The notes: generated by a model not told the origin, from the sequence alone. Positions 53,238 through 60,921 are shown, numbered from the stretch's first letter. The stretch: DNA of 64,000 bases from an uncultured Flavobacterium sp. (GCF_951805225.1 NZ_OX638201.1:3658001-3722000), one strand, 5' to 3'. Made by a program: numbers and translations.

Positions 53238-53918
53238 CTAAACAACCACATTAAAATATTTCAACAATTCCTTCTCGCCTTTTCCTGTGATGATTATCGC
53301 TCTTGAATCTTTTGTTCTTCTGAGCCAATCTTCATTTATCATTTTGTTGAATAAAAGTGAACCTATCGAACCAGCAATATGGTTTCTTCTTTCACTCCAA
53401 TCCAAACAAGGTTTTAAGAATATTCGTTTTTGCTTTTGAGCTTCTTCTATATTAATTCCAAAATCAGAAAACCACTTTTCGCCTTGAGAACTGATTTCAA
53501 AATCATTTTTATTTTCTATTAATATCTTTTGATTTAGCAAACTATCCGTTACAGCGACACCAATTTTTCCTGCTAAATGATCATAGCAAGTTCTGCAATA
53601 TTTTATTGGAGGATAATTTTCGGTTTCTTTTTTGGATTGAATTGCTGGTTTCGGAATAAGATTCGCCATTGCTTCAACGACATATGCGACTTCTTTATTC
53701 GAAAATCTGTAATATTTATGACGTCCTTGTTTTTCAACAGAAAGTAAATTTGCATCAATAAGTTTCCCTAAATGCATACTCATATTTTGTGGAGACGTAT
53801 TTACTGCAATTGATAATTCTGTGGCTGTAAATGCTCTTCCATCAAGCAATGTCCACATAATTGCTGCACGCGTTGGATCACCAATTAAAGTTGCCGTTTT
53901 TATAAATTGATCTTCCAT
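53238..53918 (-). CDS. ArsR-family winged-helix regulator with C-terminal sensor domain
   Basis: A 226-residue regulator. I start at MEDQFIKTATLIGDPTRAAIMW because homologues begin here and the longer frame runs across the divergent P450 promoter. The winged helix spans residues 1-90 (TATELSIAVNTSPQNMSMHLGKLIDANLLSVEKQGRHKYYRF). A further domain has CRTCYDHLAGKIGVAVTDSLL with a CxxC pair near residue 119. The metal sites of classical ArsR were not identified, so the ligand is unknown. The gene diverges from a P450 gene with a perfect palindrome between them, which suggests it represses both. Confidence 0.87.
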   Translation of the reverse strand: MEDQFIKTATLIGDPTRAAIMWTLLDGRAFTATELSIAVNTSPQNMSMHLGKLIDANLLSVEKQGRHKYYRFSNKEVAYVVEAMANLIPKPAIQSKKETENYPPIKYCRTCYDHLAGKIGVAVTDSLLNQKILIENKNDFEISSQGEKWFSDFGINIEEAQKQKRIFLKPCLDWSERRNHIAGSIGSLLFNKMINEDWLRRTKDSRAIIITGKGEKELLKYFNVVV

Positions 53919-53960
53919 TTGGATTTTTATAGTTAAGTACAGAATGAAGTATCTCTTTGT

Positions 53961-53976
53961 AAAGTTAAATAACTTT
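53961..53976. promoter_or_regulatory. Palindromic operator between the ArsR and P450 genes
   Basis: AAAGTTAAATAACTTT: arms AAAGTTA and TAACTTT are exact complements around AA. It sits in the 73-base gap between divergent starts (53918 and 53992). The right arm overlaps a TAACTTTG -7-like element (53970-53977), a fitting site for repression. Confidence 0.7.
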
Positions 53977-53977
53977 G
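53970..53977 (+). promoter_or_regulatory. Candidate -7 element TAACTTTG for the P450 gene
   Basis: An exact TAnnTTTG match 14 bases before the chosen P450 ATG, overlapping the palindrome at 53961-53976. No consensus -33 sequence was found at the usual spacing. Confidence 0.5.
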
Positions 53978-53991
53978 TCAAAAAAATAAAT

Positions 53992-55146
53992 ATGAACTCT
54001 TCTTTATTCTTACAATCGGATGTTTCTGATCCTTATTTATTATATGAAAATATGCAGAATAAAAATGCCGTTTATTGGGATGAACCAAATAAAATATGGG
54101 CAATATATTCTCATAAACATTGTGTTGAAGTTTTAAAAAATCCTAAAGCACAAATTCCAACGATAAATCCTGATAATATTCAGAAGCTAAACGAATATGC
54201 TTTGGATATTTTGAATAATTTGACTCGATTATCAAATGGAGTTCAACATGAAATTGGGAGAGAAATTTCGATAATGCTTTTTTCAAAAATAAAATCTGTT
54301 GAAATCAGTCCGGTTATTACTGCTTTAATTCAAAACGATTTAATCGAAAGCAAAATAGATTGGGTCGATTCTGTATCCAAAAAACTACCAATATTAATTC
54401 TTCTAAAAAGCTTTAATTTTAATGACAACGATTCTGATTTTATTTCTAAAAATATTGAAACTATCGTCAAAATAATGCTTCCGAAGAAAACAAATGAAGA
54501 AGCCGATTCTATTAATAAAATTTCAGAGGATTTGTTTTTAAGAATCAAGAAGCATTTATTCAATATTGTTGATGAATCATTATTATTTTCCATCGGCGAA
54601 AAGCATAAAATTTCATCTGATCAGATTATAAAAATAACGGTAAGTAATTTAATCGGCTTATTTATCCAGAGTTATGATGCTGGACGCGGAATTTTAAGTA
54701 ATTCGTTGTTACAAATTATTCAGAATAAAACTTTTTCGAATAAAACAGTAATAGAAAAATCAATTATAGAAACTGTTCGATTTGATCCTCCAATTCAGAA
54801 TACAAGAAGAATTGCAACTGAAGATTTTCATATCGGCGAAAGCCTTATTAAGAAAAATGATTTGATTTTAATTATTCTGGCTTCGGCAAATCGTGATTCT
54901 GAAAAGTTTAAAAATCCCGCTAATTTTGATATTGAAAGAAATAACAATATCGAAAATCTAACTTTCGGAATTGGCGGTCATATGTGTCTGGCTAAATATT
55001 TCTCGATTCAATTGGCAACTGAAGCTTTATGGTTTTTATTTGATAAATATAAAACAATTACAATTTTAGAAAACAACATTCAATACGAACCAATGATCAA
55101 TGCCAGATTGCCTAAAAACATTTGGCTTTCAATAATTAAAAAATAA
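53992..55146 (+). CDS. Cytochrome P450
   Basis: A 384-residue P450, started at MNSSLFLQSDVSDPYLLY since this ATG follows the promoter and palindrome; the longer frame would cross the operator. The heme-binding loop FGIGGHMCLA gives proximal Cys332. The K-helix ExxR is IIETVRFDPP near residue 262. In the I helix the sequence FIQSYDAGRGIL has Asp where acid is expected but Ala where the usual Thr of the acid-alcohol pair lies. No membrane anchor, so it is soluble and needs separate redox partners, none of which are nearby. An ABM-domain gene follows after 4 bases. Substrate unknown. Confidence 0.93.
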   Translation: MNSSLFLQSDVSDPYLLYENMQNKNAVYWDEPNKIWAIYSHKHCVEVLKNPKAQIPTINPDNIQKLNEYALDILNNLTRLSNGVQHEIGREISIMLFSKIKSVEISPVITALIQNDLIESKIDWVDSVSKKLPILILLKSFNFNDNDSDFISKNIETIVKIMLPKKTNEEADSINKISEDLFLRIKKHLFNIVDESLLFSIGEKHKISSDQIIKITVSNLIGLFIQSYDAGRGILSNSLLQIIQNKTFSNKTVIEKSIIETVRFDPPIQNTRRIATEDFHIGESLIKKNDLILIILASANRDSEKFKNPANFDIERNNNIENLTFGIGGHMCLAKYFSIQLATEALWFLFDKYKTITILENNIQYEPMINARLPKNIWLSIIKK

Positions 55147-55150
55147 AAAA

Positions 55151-55495
55151 ATGATAGCAGTAATTTTTGAAGTAATTCCTAACGAAGGAAAAAAAGGAGA
55201 ATATCTTGATATCGCCGCAAGTCTGCGACCGGAATTAGGCTATATAGAAGGATTTATATCTATTGAGAGATTTCAGAGTTTTAGTGATCCTGAAAAGGTT
55301 TTGTCTTTGTCTTTTTGGAGAGACGAAGAAAGTATTCAGCAATGGAGAAATCTCGAAATGCATCGACATGCGCAATCAAAAGGCAGAAATGAAGTTTTTA
55401 AGGATTATCATTTAAGAATTGCAACGGTTGTTCGTGATTACGGAATGTTTGATCGAAAAGAAACTCCTGAAGATAGTTCCTTTTATCATGAATAG
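55151..55495 (+). CDS. Antibiotic biosynthesis monooxygenase (ABM) domain protein
   Basis: A 114-residue ferredoxin-like ABM protein: MIAVIFEVIPNEGKKGEYLDIA, then LGYIEGFISIERFQSFSDPEKVLSLSFWRDEESIQQWRNLEMHRHAQ. The conserved Trp and the His-x-x-Ala stretch are typical. Such domains bind or oxidise aromatic compounds or haem without cofactors. It lies 4 bases after the P450, sharing its promoter, so the two probably act on the same compound. The ArsR-type regulator on the other strand would sense a related molecule. Confidence 0.9.
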   Translation: MIAVIFEVIPNEGKKGEYLDIAASLRPELGYIEGFISIERFQSFSDPEKVLSLSFWRDEESIQQWRNLEMHRHAQSKGRNEVFKDYHLRIATVVRDYGMFDRKETPEDSSFYHE

Positions 55496-55676
55496 AGGTT
55501 CAAAGTTGCAGAGGCTCAGAGGGACAAAGGTTTTTTTTTAGGTTCTGAGGGGCTAAGTTTTTTTTTAGTGAATAAAGTAATCACTTTGCGCGCCATGCTT
55601 CAAAGAAAAAAATCCGTTTTAATCCGCGTCTTTGCGAAGCGAATCCGCGTCATCCGCGTACTATGAAACGTTTGTG

Positions 55677-55701
55677 AAGATTTTGTTCCTCAGAATAACA
55701 A
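55677..55701. repeat. Relic half of the TGTCATT-ended element
   Basis: GAAGATTTTGTTCCTCAGAA and the following TAACA resemble the right end of the element at 53167-53198 with several changes. It lies in the 289 bases between the ABM and rluF genes, which also hold AATCCGCGT direct repeats (55611-55660) and a degenerate GGTTCTGAG word. No coding frame was seen there. Confidence 0.45.
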
Positions 55702-55772
55702 GATTGCATAAAATTCACAATCCAGCAATTTAAAGTCTGAAATCTAAAATTCTAAGAAGTCTAAATTTTGCT

Positions 55773-55780
55773 TACTTTTG
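55773..55780 (+). promoter_or_regulatory. Candidate -7 element TACTTTTG immediately before rluF
   Basis: An exact TAnnTTTG match ending 4 bases before the rluF ATG. If it is used, transcription would begin at or very near the start codon, giving a leaderless message. Confidence 0.42.
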
Positions 55781-55784
55781 CAAT

Positions 55785-56618
55785 ATGGAAGAGAATTTAA
55801 AACGTCTTAATAAATTTATTGGAGAAACAGGTTATTGTTCTCGTCGTGAAGCGGATAAACTTATTGAAGAAGGACGCGTAACAATAAATGGTGTTGTGCC
55901 TGAAATGGGAACGAAAGTTTCACCAAATGACGAAGTACGTATTGACGGAAAATTGATTGTTGAGAAACATGAAAAATTGGTTTACCTGGCTTTCAACAAA
56001 CCTGTTGGAATTGAATGTACAACAAATTTAGAGGTTCGAAATAATATTGTGGATTATATTAATTATCCAAAACGTATTTTTCCGATTGGAAGATTGGATA
56101 AAGCCAGTGAAGGATTAATTTTTATGACGAATGACGGTGATATTGTAAACAAGATTTTGCGCGCCAGAAACAATCACGAAAAAGAATATACGGTAACGGT
56201 TAACAGACCGATTACGGATCGTTTTATTGAACGAATGGGAAATGGTGTTCCGATTTTGGATACGGTTACCCGAAAATGTAAAGTGGAACAGATTAGCAAA
56301 TACACGTTTAAAATTATTTTAACGCAAGGTTTAAACCGTCAGATTCGTAGAATGACAGAATATCTGGGTTATGATGTAACGGCGCTTAAACGTATCCGAA
56401 TTATAAATATATCGCTTGATATTCCGGTTGGTCGTTATCGCGATTTGACTGATGATGAGATTAAAGAGTTAAATCAATTGATTGAACCGTCTAGTAAAAC
56501 CGAGGAAGCGAGTTTACCAAAAGTAGAAGCTCCTAAAACTTCTAAAACTCCGCCAACCAGAAGAACAGAATTTATTTCAAAATATGATCCTCGATTTAAG
56601 AAAAAAGGAGATTACTAA
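55785..56618 (+). CDS. rluF: 23S rRNA pseudouridine synthase RluF type
   Basis: A 277-residue RsuA-family enzyme. An S4 RNA-binding domain (LNKFIGETGYCSRREADKLIEEGRVTING) is followed by the catalytic domain with Asp in PIGRLDKASEGLIF near residue 104 and QGLNRQIRRM near 184. The stretch NKILRARNNHEKEYTVTVNRPIT and VPILDTVTRKCKV favours RluF, which modifies the peptidyl-transferase-centre region, over RluB/RluE. A Lys/Pro/Thr-rich tail of about 40 residues ends in KYDPRFKKKGDY. A perfect palindrome terminator follows. Confidence 0.9.
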   Translation: MEENLKRLNKFIGETGYCSRREADKLIEEGRVTINGVVPEMGTKVSPNDEVRIDGKLIVEKHEKLVYLAFNKPVGIECTTNLEVRNNIVDYINYPKRIFPIGRLDKASEGLIFMTNDGDIVNKILRARNNHEKEYTVTVNRPITDRFIERMGNGVPILDTVTRKCKVEQISKYTFKIILTQGLNRQIRRMTEYLGYDVTALKRIRIINISLDIPVGRYRDLTDDEIKELNQLIEPSSKTEEASLPKVEAPKTSKTPPTRRTEFISKYDPRFKKKGDY

Positions 56619-56624
56619 ATTGAT

Positions 56625-56670
56625 AAAAAGAGAAATCCCATTCGCCGCGGCGAATGGGATTTCTCTTTTT
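56625..56670. terminator. Bidirectional terminator: perfect 46-base palindrome
   Basis: The two 23-base arms are exact complements, with AAAAAGAGAAATCCCATTCG running into a GCCGCGGC centre and no spacer. It separates convergent rluF (+) and corA (-) with T-runs on both ends. Confidence 0.96.
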
Positions 56671-56694
56671 ATAACTATTTTGAAAATATTTTTA

Positions 56695-57621
56695 TTAAAA
56701 CCATCTTCTTCTTTTAAACAAAAATGCTCCGCAAGAAGATAAAATAACGGATATAAAAAGAAGTATCCAAAATCCGTATTTACTCTCTTCCATACCATTT
56801 GGCACGTTCATTCCGTATAAACTGGCGATCAAAGTGGGAATCATTAGAATGATAGAAATCGAAGTCATTTGCTTCATAATATTATTCATATTATTAGAAA
56901 TTACCGAAGCATAAGCGTCCATCATTCCTGTCAAAATGTTGCTATAAATATTGGCTGTATCTTGCGCCTGACCTAACTCGATATCAACATCTTCTAATAA
57001 ATCAGAATCAAAATGTTCTCTGTGGGCTTTTAGATTTTTAATTCTGTGAAATAAAACATCGTTTCCTTTTAAGGAAGTAATAAAAAACACCAAACACTTT
57101 TCGATTTGCAAAAGCGCTTGTAATTCTGCGTTTTTGATCGATTTCTCCAGATTATCTTCGGCCAGTTTTATCTTTTGATTGATTTGTTTCAGATATTTTA
57201 AATACCAAACACTTGATGACAATAACAATCTTAAAACTAAATCGTAGTTGTCTTTTATATGTATATTTTTTCGTTTGGTGTATTGTACAAAATCAGAGAT
57301 AATTTGTGTTTCATAAAAACTAATGGTAACACAAATATCTTTTTTAAAAATCAATCCCATCGGAATGGTTTGAAAAGGCAACTTTACGTCGTTACTTTTT
57401 ATAGGAACACGCATAATAATAAGCGTCCAGCCGTCTTCTATTTCGATACGAGGTCGTTCGTCGATATCTTCAATATCATTGTAAAATGCTTCGGGAATTT
57501 GAAGCTCTTCCAGTAAATATTTTTTTTCGGTTTCTGAAGGAGATTCGATATTGATCCAGCAATTTGGAATCCATTCTTGAGTTTCGATTAATCCGTTGTT
57601 GTTTTTGTAAAAGGCTTTCAT
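56695..57621 (-). CDS. corA: CorA-family divalent cation transporter
   Basis: A 308-residue Mg2+/Co2+ channel subunit. I start at MKAFYKNNNGLIETQEW since the upstream codons (MIFSNCYNKPRN) belong to a non-conserved leader. A large cytoplasmic domain covers residues 1-245. The first pore helix ends with the signature GMN (SLYGMNVPNGMEE) near 274, followed by a second helix and the KRRRWF tail. Pentamers form a gated pore. The gene converges on rluF across the palindrome. Confidence 0.93.
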   Translation of the reverse strand: MKAFYKNNNGLIETQEWIPNCWINIESPSETEKKYLLEELQIPEAFYNDIEDIDERPRIEIEDGWTLIIMRVPIKSNDVKLPFQTIPMGLIFKKDICVTISFYETQIISDFVQYTKRKNIHIKDNYDLVLRLLLSSSVWYLKYLKQINQKIKLAEDNLEKSIKNAELQALLQIEKCLVFFITSLKGNDVLFHRIKNLKAHREHFDSDLLEDVDIELGQAQDTANIYSNILTGMMDAYASVISNNMNNIMKQMTSISIILMIPTLIASLYGMNVPNGMEESKYGFWILLFISVILSSCGAFLFKRRRWF

Positions 57622-57814
57622 TTCAAAATTGCGGGGTTTATTATAGCAATTTGAAAAGATCAAAAAGCTATTTTAATTAAATACTAACGAATAATAATCG
57701 TCCATTGGAGAAGTCATTTTTTAAGTGCTGCAAAAGTATCTTTTATTTTTAAAATCAAAAACAATTAGGCATTAAAAAACCGTCATAAAATCATATTTAA
57801 GACGGTTTTATGAA

Positions 57815-59206
57815 CTATTTACTATTCACAAACTCATAATAGAGCGCTTTTGACATAAATGATTTATTCTGGCGATCTTCTATTCTATCCTCTTCCAGAT
57901 AACCGTATTTTTTGGCAACAATTTTTTTGGCTGAAAAGTAAGCATCACGGCTTTCATAATTAAAATTCAAACTGCTTAAAAACCATGGCCCAACTCCTTT
58001 ATTTACAGATATATTATAATTTGTAATTAGATTTCCCCAATTTACAAAACTGCACAAAAGTATTGTTCCGTAGAAATACCAAACCATTTGATTGACTAAA
58101 TAGGCATTCGTTTTTTGCCTTCTAATTTTTAAGAATGTAAACACTAAACCTATTATTGCTAAAATTAGAAAAGCATAAACTCCTAATCGTTTGTAGGTTA
58201 AACCAAAGTAAGAAACATATTCTGAGTTTTTAATGATTGTACTTACTATCAAAAGTCCGTTTAATACGATCCAAATTTGAGCCAGTTTTTTGAGATTTTC
58301 TGCTTTTTTATCAAAATTGAATCCGCCTTTGAAATAAAATAAGATCACACCAACCGCCATTATAATCGAAAAAATTACAGCATTTACTCTCTCGTGCGTA
58401 TCTGAACTTAGTTTAGAAGCTTGAGCTGTGACAACTTCAAAAAACTGCTCGTAATTATACGTAACAATAAAAATCAAAAGCATAAAATTCAGAAGTACTA
58501 AAGTAATTTCTCCGCTCTTTCTTTCGAATTCTAAATCAAGAAACGAAAATGTATTTTGATTTTTGATTTCGTTTACATTACTGAAATCATTATCCAGCAT
58601 TTCTTTTTTTTCATAGCAAATTTCAGGCACCCAATAATTCCAAAAACTGAAAGAAATATAAAATCCCAGAGTTCCTATTAGAATAACCTGAACAATATCA
58701 AGATCTAAAGTGTAATCTGTTAACAAAGACGAAAAATGAGCACTTCCGAATGAATAAGCTGCAAAAAAGACTACTAGAAAGATCGCTGGAATAACAAAGT
58801 AAGCGACTAGTTTTTTAGCAAAATTGTTGTGAATTTTTCTTTCCGGAAGCCATTGACTAAACATAAAAACACGTCCTAATGTGGCAAATGCATTTAAAAA
58901 CACAAGTGGAAAAATCTGTATTATTTTAAGTTGTGAATCCTGAGTCTTGAATTGCAAAAAGAGAACTGACATTGCCAACGCCAAAAAAGATGCAAAATCT
59001 CCATACCAGGCAAATGCTAAACAAGATAAAACTGAGGTAATTACCAAAACCAAATGTGACCTGTCGACAGAGCGATCCTGAAATGAATAAGAAACCAAAC
59101 AGGTTAATAATAGTCCAAAAATAGCGAGGTTTACTCCTACTGACTCGTTGTAAAAAAGCAGTGTAAAAATCAAACTGCTAGCTAAGATAATCTGGTGTTT
59201 TTTCAT
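57815..59206 (-). CDS. DUF4173 family membrane protein
   Basis: A 463-residue membrane protein with at least ten hydrophobic segments. I start at MKKHQIILASSLIF (59206), which begins the first helix; a 10-residue upstream extension is unlikely. Family features are FMFSQWLPERKIHNNF near residue 122, the WNYWVPEICYEKKE loop and the last segment NFNYESRDAYFSAKKIV. Its function is unknown. It lies downstream of the small winged-helix gene with a matching TACTTTG operator 104 bases before it, so that regulator may control it. Confidence 0.82.
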   Translation of the reverse strand: MKKHQIILASSLIFTLLFYNESVGVNLAIFGLLLTCLVSYSFQDRSVDRSHLVLVITSVLSCLAFAWYGDFASFLALAMSVLFLQFKTQDSQLKIIQIFPLVFLNAFATLGRVFMFSQWLPERKIHNNFAKKLVAYFVIPAIFLVVFFAAYSFGSAHFSSLLTDYTLDLDIVQVILIGTLGFYISFSFWNYWVPEICYEKKEMLDNDFSNVNEIKNQNTFSFLDLEFERKSGEITLVLLNFMLLIFIVTYNYEQFFEVVTAQASKLSSDTHERVNAVIFSIIMAVGVILFYFKGGFNFDKKAENLKKLAQIWIVLNGLLIVSTIIKNSEYVSYFGLTYKRLGVYAFLILAIIGLVFTFLKIRRQKTNAYLVNQMVWYFYGTILLCSFVNWGNLITNYNISVNKGVGPWFLSSLNFNYESRDAYFSAKKIVAKKYGYLEEDRIEDRQNKSFMSKALYYEFVNSK

Positions 59207-59309
59207 GATTGTTGATTTTAATTTTTTATTTATCAAATATGGAATTGCCTTTTTTAAATGATTGTTTCACATTTTCTCAGTGGCGAATTCGTGATTTTAA
59301 CTTTAAAAG

Positions 59310-59328
59310 TACTTTGCGTTTCAAAGTA
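59310..59328. promoter_or_regulatory. Operator-like inverted repeat TACTTTG-N5-CAAAGTA (site 1)
   Basis: Arms TACTTTG (59310-59316) and CAAAGTA (59322-59328) are exact complements, spaced by 5. It lies in the 144-base gap upstream of DUF4173 and matches site 2 at 60276-60294 in both arms but one base and in spacing. Confidence 0.7.
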
Positions 59329-59350
59329 TTTAGGTAAAAAAATATAGTTA

Positions 59351-59641
59351 TTAAGATTTCATCAATTTTTCAAGATAAGAAAGGTGTTCTTTAAAGGCCG
59401 CACGTCCTCTAGGTGTAACTTGGTAAGAGGTTTTGGGCTTTTTGCCTACAAACTCCTTTTTGACTTCGATGTATTCTGACTTTTCAAGCGCTGAGGAATG
59501 ACTTGCTAAATTTCCATCGGTGATATTAAGGAGATTTTTCATCTCGGTAAAATCAACCCATTCATTAACCATCAGAATGGACATAATTCCCAATCTGACA
59601 CGGCTTTCAAAATCTTTATTTAGTTTATCAATAATTCCCAT
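59351..59641 (-). CDS. Small winged-helix transcriptional regulator
   Basis: A 96-residue stand-alone winged-helix protein, MarR/PadR-like HTH_27 type: VRLGIMSILMVNEWVDFTEMKNLLNITDGNLASHSSALEKSEYIEVKKEFVGKKPKTSYQVTPRGRAAFKEHL covers nearly the whole length. The wing lies around PKTSYQVTPRG. It has no effector domain, so signals may be passed by its partner, the membrane protein encoded 8 bases upstream in the same operon. The two matching operators flanking the operon are its likely sites. Confidence 0.9.
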   Translation of the reverse strand: MGIIDKLNKDFESRVRLGIMSILMVNEWVDFTEMKNLLNITDGNLASHSSALEKSEYIEVKKEFVGKKPKTSYQVTPRGRAAFKEHLSYLEKLMKS

Positions 59642-59649
59642 TGCTTGGA

Positions 59650-60267
59650 TTATTTATATTTTTTGAACATTATTAATCCGTATAAGATATGCAAAATACC
59701 AAATCCTATGATCCAAAAAACTAAACCATATCCAATATAAAAAAGAGAAATAAATCCTAAAACTAACTCACAGAATCCTAAATATTTAACATCCGAAAAA
59801 GTATATTTCTCAGCATTTACAAGTGCCAAACCATAAAAAATTAAAGTTGTCGGCGCTACAAAACCATAAATTTGATGATGCAAAAGTGCCAAACAAAATA
59901 TACCTCCTGCCAAAAGTGGAACCGCTAAATTAAACAGCATTTTTTTTGTCGCTGATGTCCAAATAGGCAAATTGTATTTTTTACTTTTTCTTAAAGTAAA
60001 AAATATTCCAAAAGTTAAAGCACAAACCAAAACTATAGCCGCAGTATATATTAACTGATTAACTAAATCAACATTTTGACTATATGATGAAGCTCCATCC
60101 GTATAACTCGTTCTATTTAACCCAAACAATTGGTATGCATACAAACCTCCAATTAAAGCTGAAAGTCCGGCAAATACTCCTGAGAGTCCGCTTAAGGATA
60201 TAAATCTTGAAGAGCGCTCCATCATGGAACGAATATGTGCTAAATCTTCTTGGTGCTTCTGATTCAT
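59650..60267 (-). CDS. Membrane protein paired with the small regulator
   Basis: A 205-residue protein with five to six membrane segments (about residues 22-46, 70-92, 108-128, 131-146, 155-200). The N-terminus MNQKHQEDLAHIRSMMERSSRF is a charged cytoplasmic helix. It shares an operon with the winged-helix gene (8-base gap). Pairing of a small membrane protein with such a regulator recurs in Bacteroidota by my recollection, and suggests signal input or regulator sequestering at the membrane. No named family was recognised. Confidence 0.7.
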   Translation of the reverse strand: MNQKHQEDLAHIRSMMERSSRFISLSGLSGVFAGLSALIGGLYAYQLFGLNRTSYTDGASSYSQNVDLVNQLIYTAAIVLVCALTFGIFFTLRKSKKYNLPIWTSATKKMLFNLAVPLLAGGIFCLALLHHQIYGFVAPTTLIFYGLALVNAEKYTFSDVKYLGFCELVLGFISLFYIGYGLVFWIIGFGILHILYGLIMFKKYK

Positions 60268-60275
60268 AATAAAAG

Positions 60276-60294
60276 TACTTTGTACTACAAAGTT
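60276..60294. promoter_or_regulatory. Operator-like inverted repeat TACTTTG-N5-CAAAGTT (site 2)
   Basis: TACTTTG (60276-60282) and CAAAGTT (60288-60294) have the same spacing as site 1. A tighter view is ACTTTGTA, C, TACAAAGT (60277-60293), an exact 8-base inverted repeat. It lies 9 bases upstream of the membrane-protein ATG and overlaps the minus-strand -7 element. Confidence 0.75.
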
Positions 60295-60295
60295 A
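60288..60295 (-). promoter_or_regulatory. Candidate -7 element TAACTTTG for the regulator operon
   Basis: On the minus strand TAACTTTG fits the consensus, and a CTTG lies 18 bases further upstream (60314-60317), close to the -33 TTTG. It overlaps operator site 2, consistent with repression of the operon by its own regulator. Confidence 0.55.
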
Positions 60296-60382
60296 TATTT
60301 TATTTTGAATTGACAAGTAATAATGTTGATTTTTTTTATTGATTTTTTTCGATGCGTTTAAATAAATCTGCATTATCTAAAA

Positions 60383-60670
60383 TGTGTAATCCCTACGGGA
60401 TATTTTATGGGTTCACGATATATATTTTTGCTACCGACCTGTAACTCCTAGCGGAGTATTTTTGCTGATAAATAATTTATTTTGTGACACGCAATTTTTG
60501 CTACCGACCTGTAACTCCTAGCGGAGTATTTTTATTGTTACCGATAATTTACCTTGCCTTTTGAAAATATTTATTCATCAATTTATAACTCCTTGCAGAA
60601 TATCTCGGAGAGATTACATATTGGTAAAAAATAATTATCCAATAGTATTTTGTCCCGTAGGGACTACACT
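60383..60670. repeat. CCCTACGGG-bounded block with a 40-base direct repeat
   Basis: Ends TGTGTAATCCCTACGGGATA (60383-60402) and the inverted TGTCCCGTAGGGACTACACT (60651-60670) match at 17 of 20. Within lie two identical 40-base copies (60424-60463 and 60494-60533) containing GCTACCGACCTGTAACTCC and TAGCGGAGTA, and a degenerate third word (CTCCTTGCAGAATATCTC near 60588). No coding frame is present. It occupies much of the 654-base gap between the regulator operon and folD. Confidence 0.85.
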
Positions 60671-60743
60671 TCATTAATTAACAATACAAAGCTACAAGGT
60701 TTTAGAAACCTTGCAGGAATACATAGTTTATTAACGCAAAGTT

Positions 60744-60856
60744 GCGTGAGGGATAGGAGCTTGCTACCGAAGTAGCGTGGATAGCCCGACCGTATTTGCG
60801 AAAGGCGCGCATAAGCGGCATGTTAAATAGCGCCTTTTGCAAATACGGTCACGCCC
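60744..60856. other. Multi-stem structured block, candidate structured RNA or repeat
   Basis: Nested pairings are visible: an outer GCGTGA/TCACGC closure (60744-60749, 60849-60854), a GCTAC-CGAA-GTAGC tetraloop hairpin (60763-60776), GGGATA facing TAGCCC, and a long stem GACCGTATTTGCGAAAGGCGC (60788-60808) with GCGCCTTTTGCAAATACGGTC (60830-60850), 20 of 21 pairing. GC content is clearly above its surroundings. The core GAGGGATAGGAGC ... GTGGATAGCCCGACC recurs in flavobacterial intergenic DNA by my recollection. The strand used is not known. Confidence 0.6.
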
Positions 60857-60870
60857 AAAGTATATAAAAC

Positions 60871-60903
60871 AACAAAGCCTACTCGATTGAATAGGCTTTG
60901 TTT
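60871..60903 (-). terminator. Intrinsic terminator of folD
   Basis: AACAAAGCCTA and TAGGCTTTGTT form an 11-bp stem with a 10-base loop, 19 bases past the folD stop on the minus strand. Confidence 0.85.
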
Positions 60904-60921
60904 ATGATTTGATTGCAAAAA

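Noticed and set aside
55560..55665. Possible small RNA or gene in the AATCCGCGT repeat area
   Set aside because: Only short direct repeats and a relic element were seen, with no clear hairpin-terminator unit or coding frame.
60424..60533. Two identical 40-base direct repeats with a 30-base spacer, CRISPR-like at first sight
   Set aside because: Only two copies, no third unit, no cas genes, and the block is bounded by inverted CCCTACGGG ends, so it fits an intergenic repeat element.
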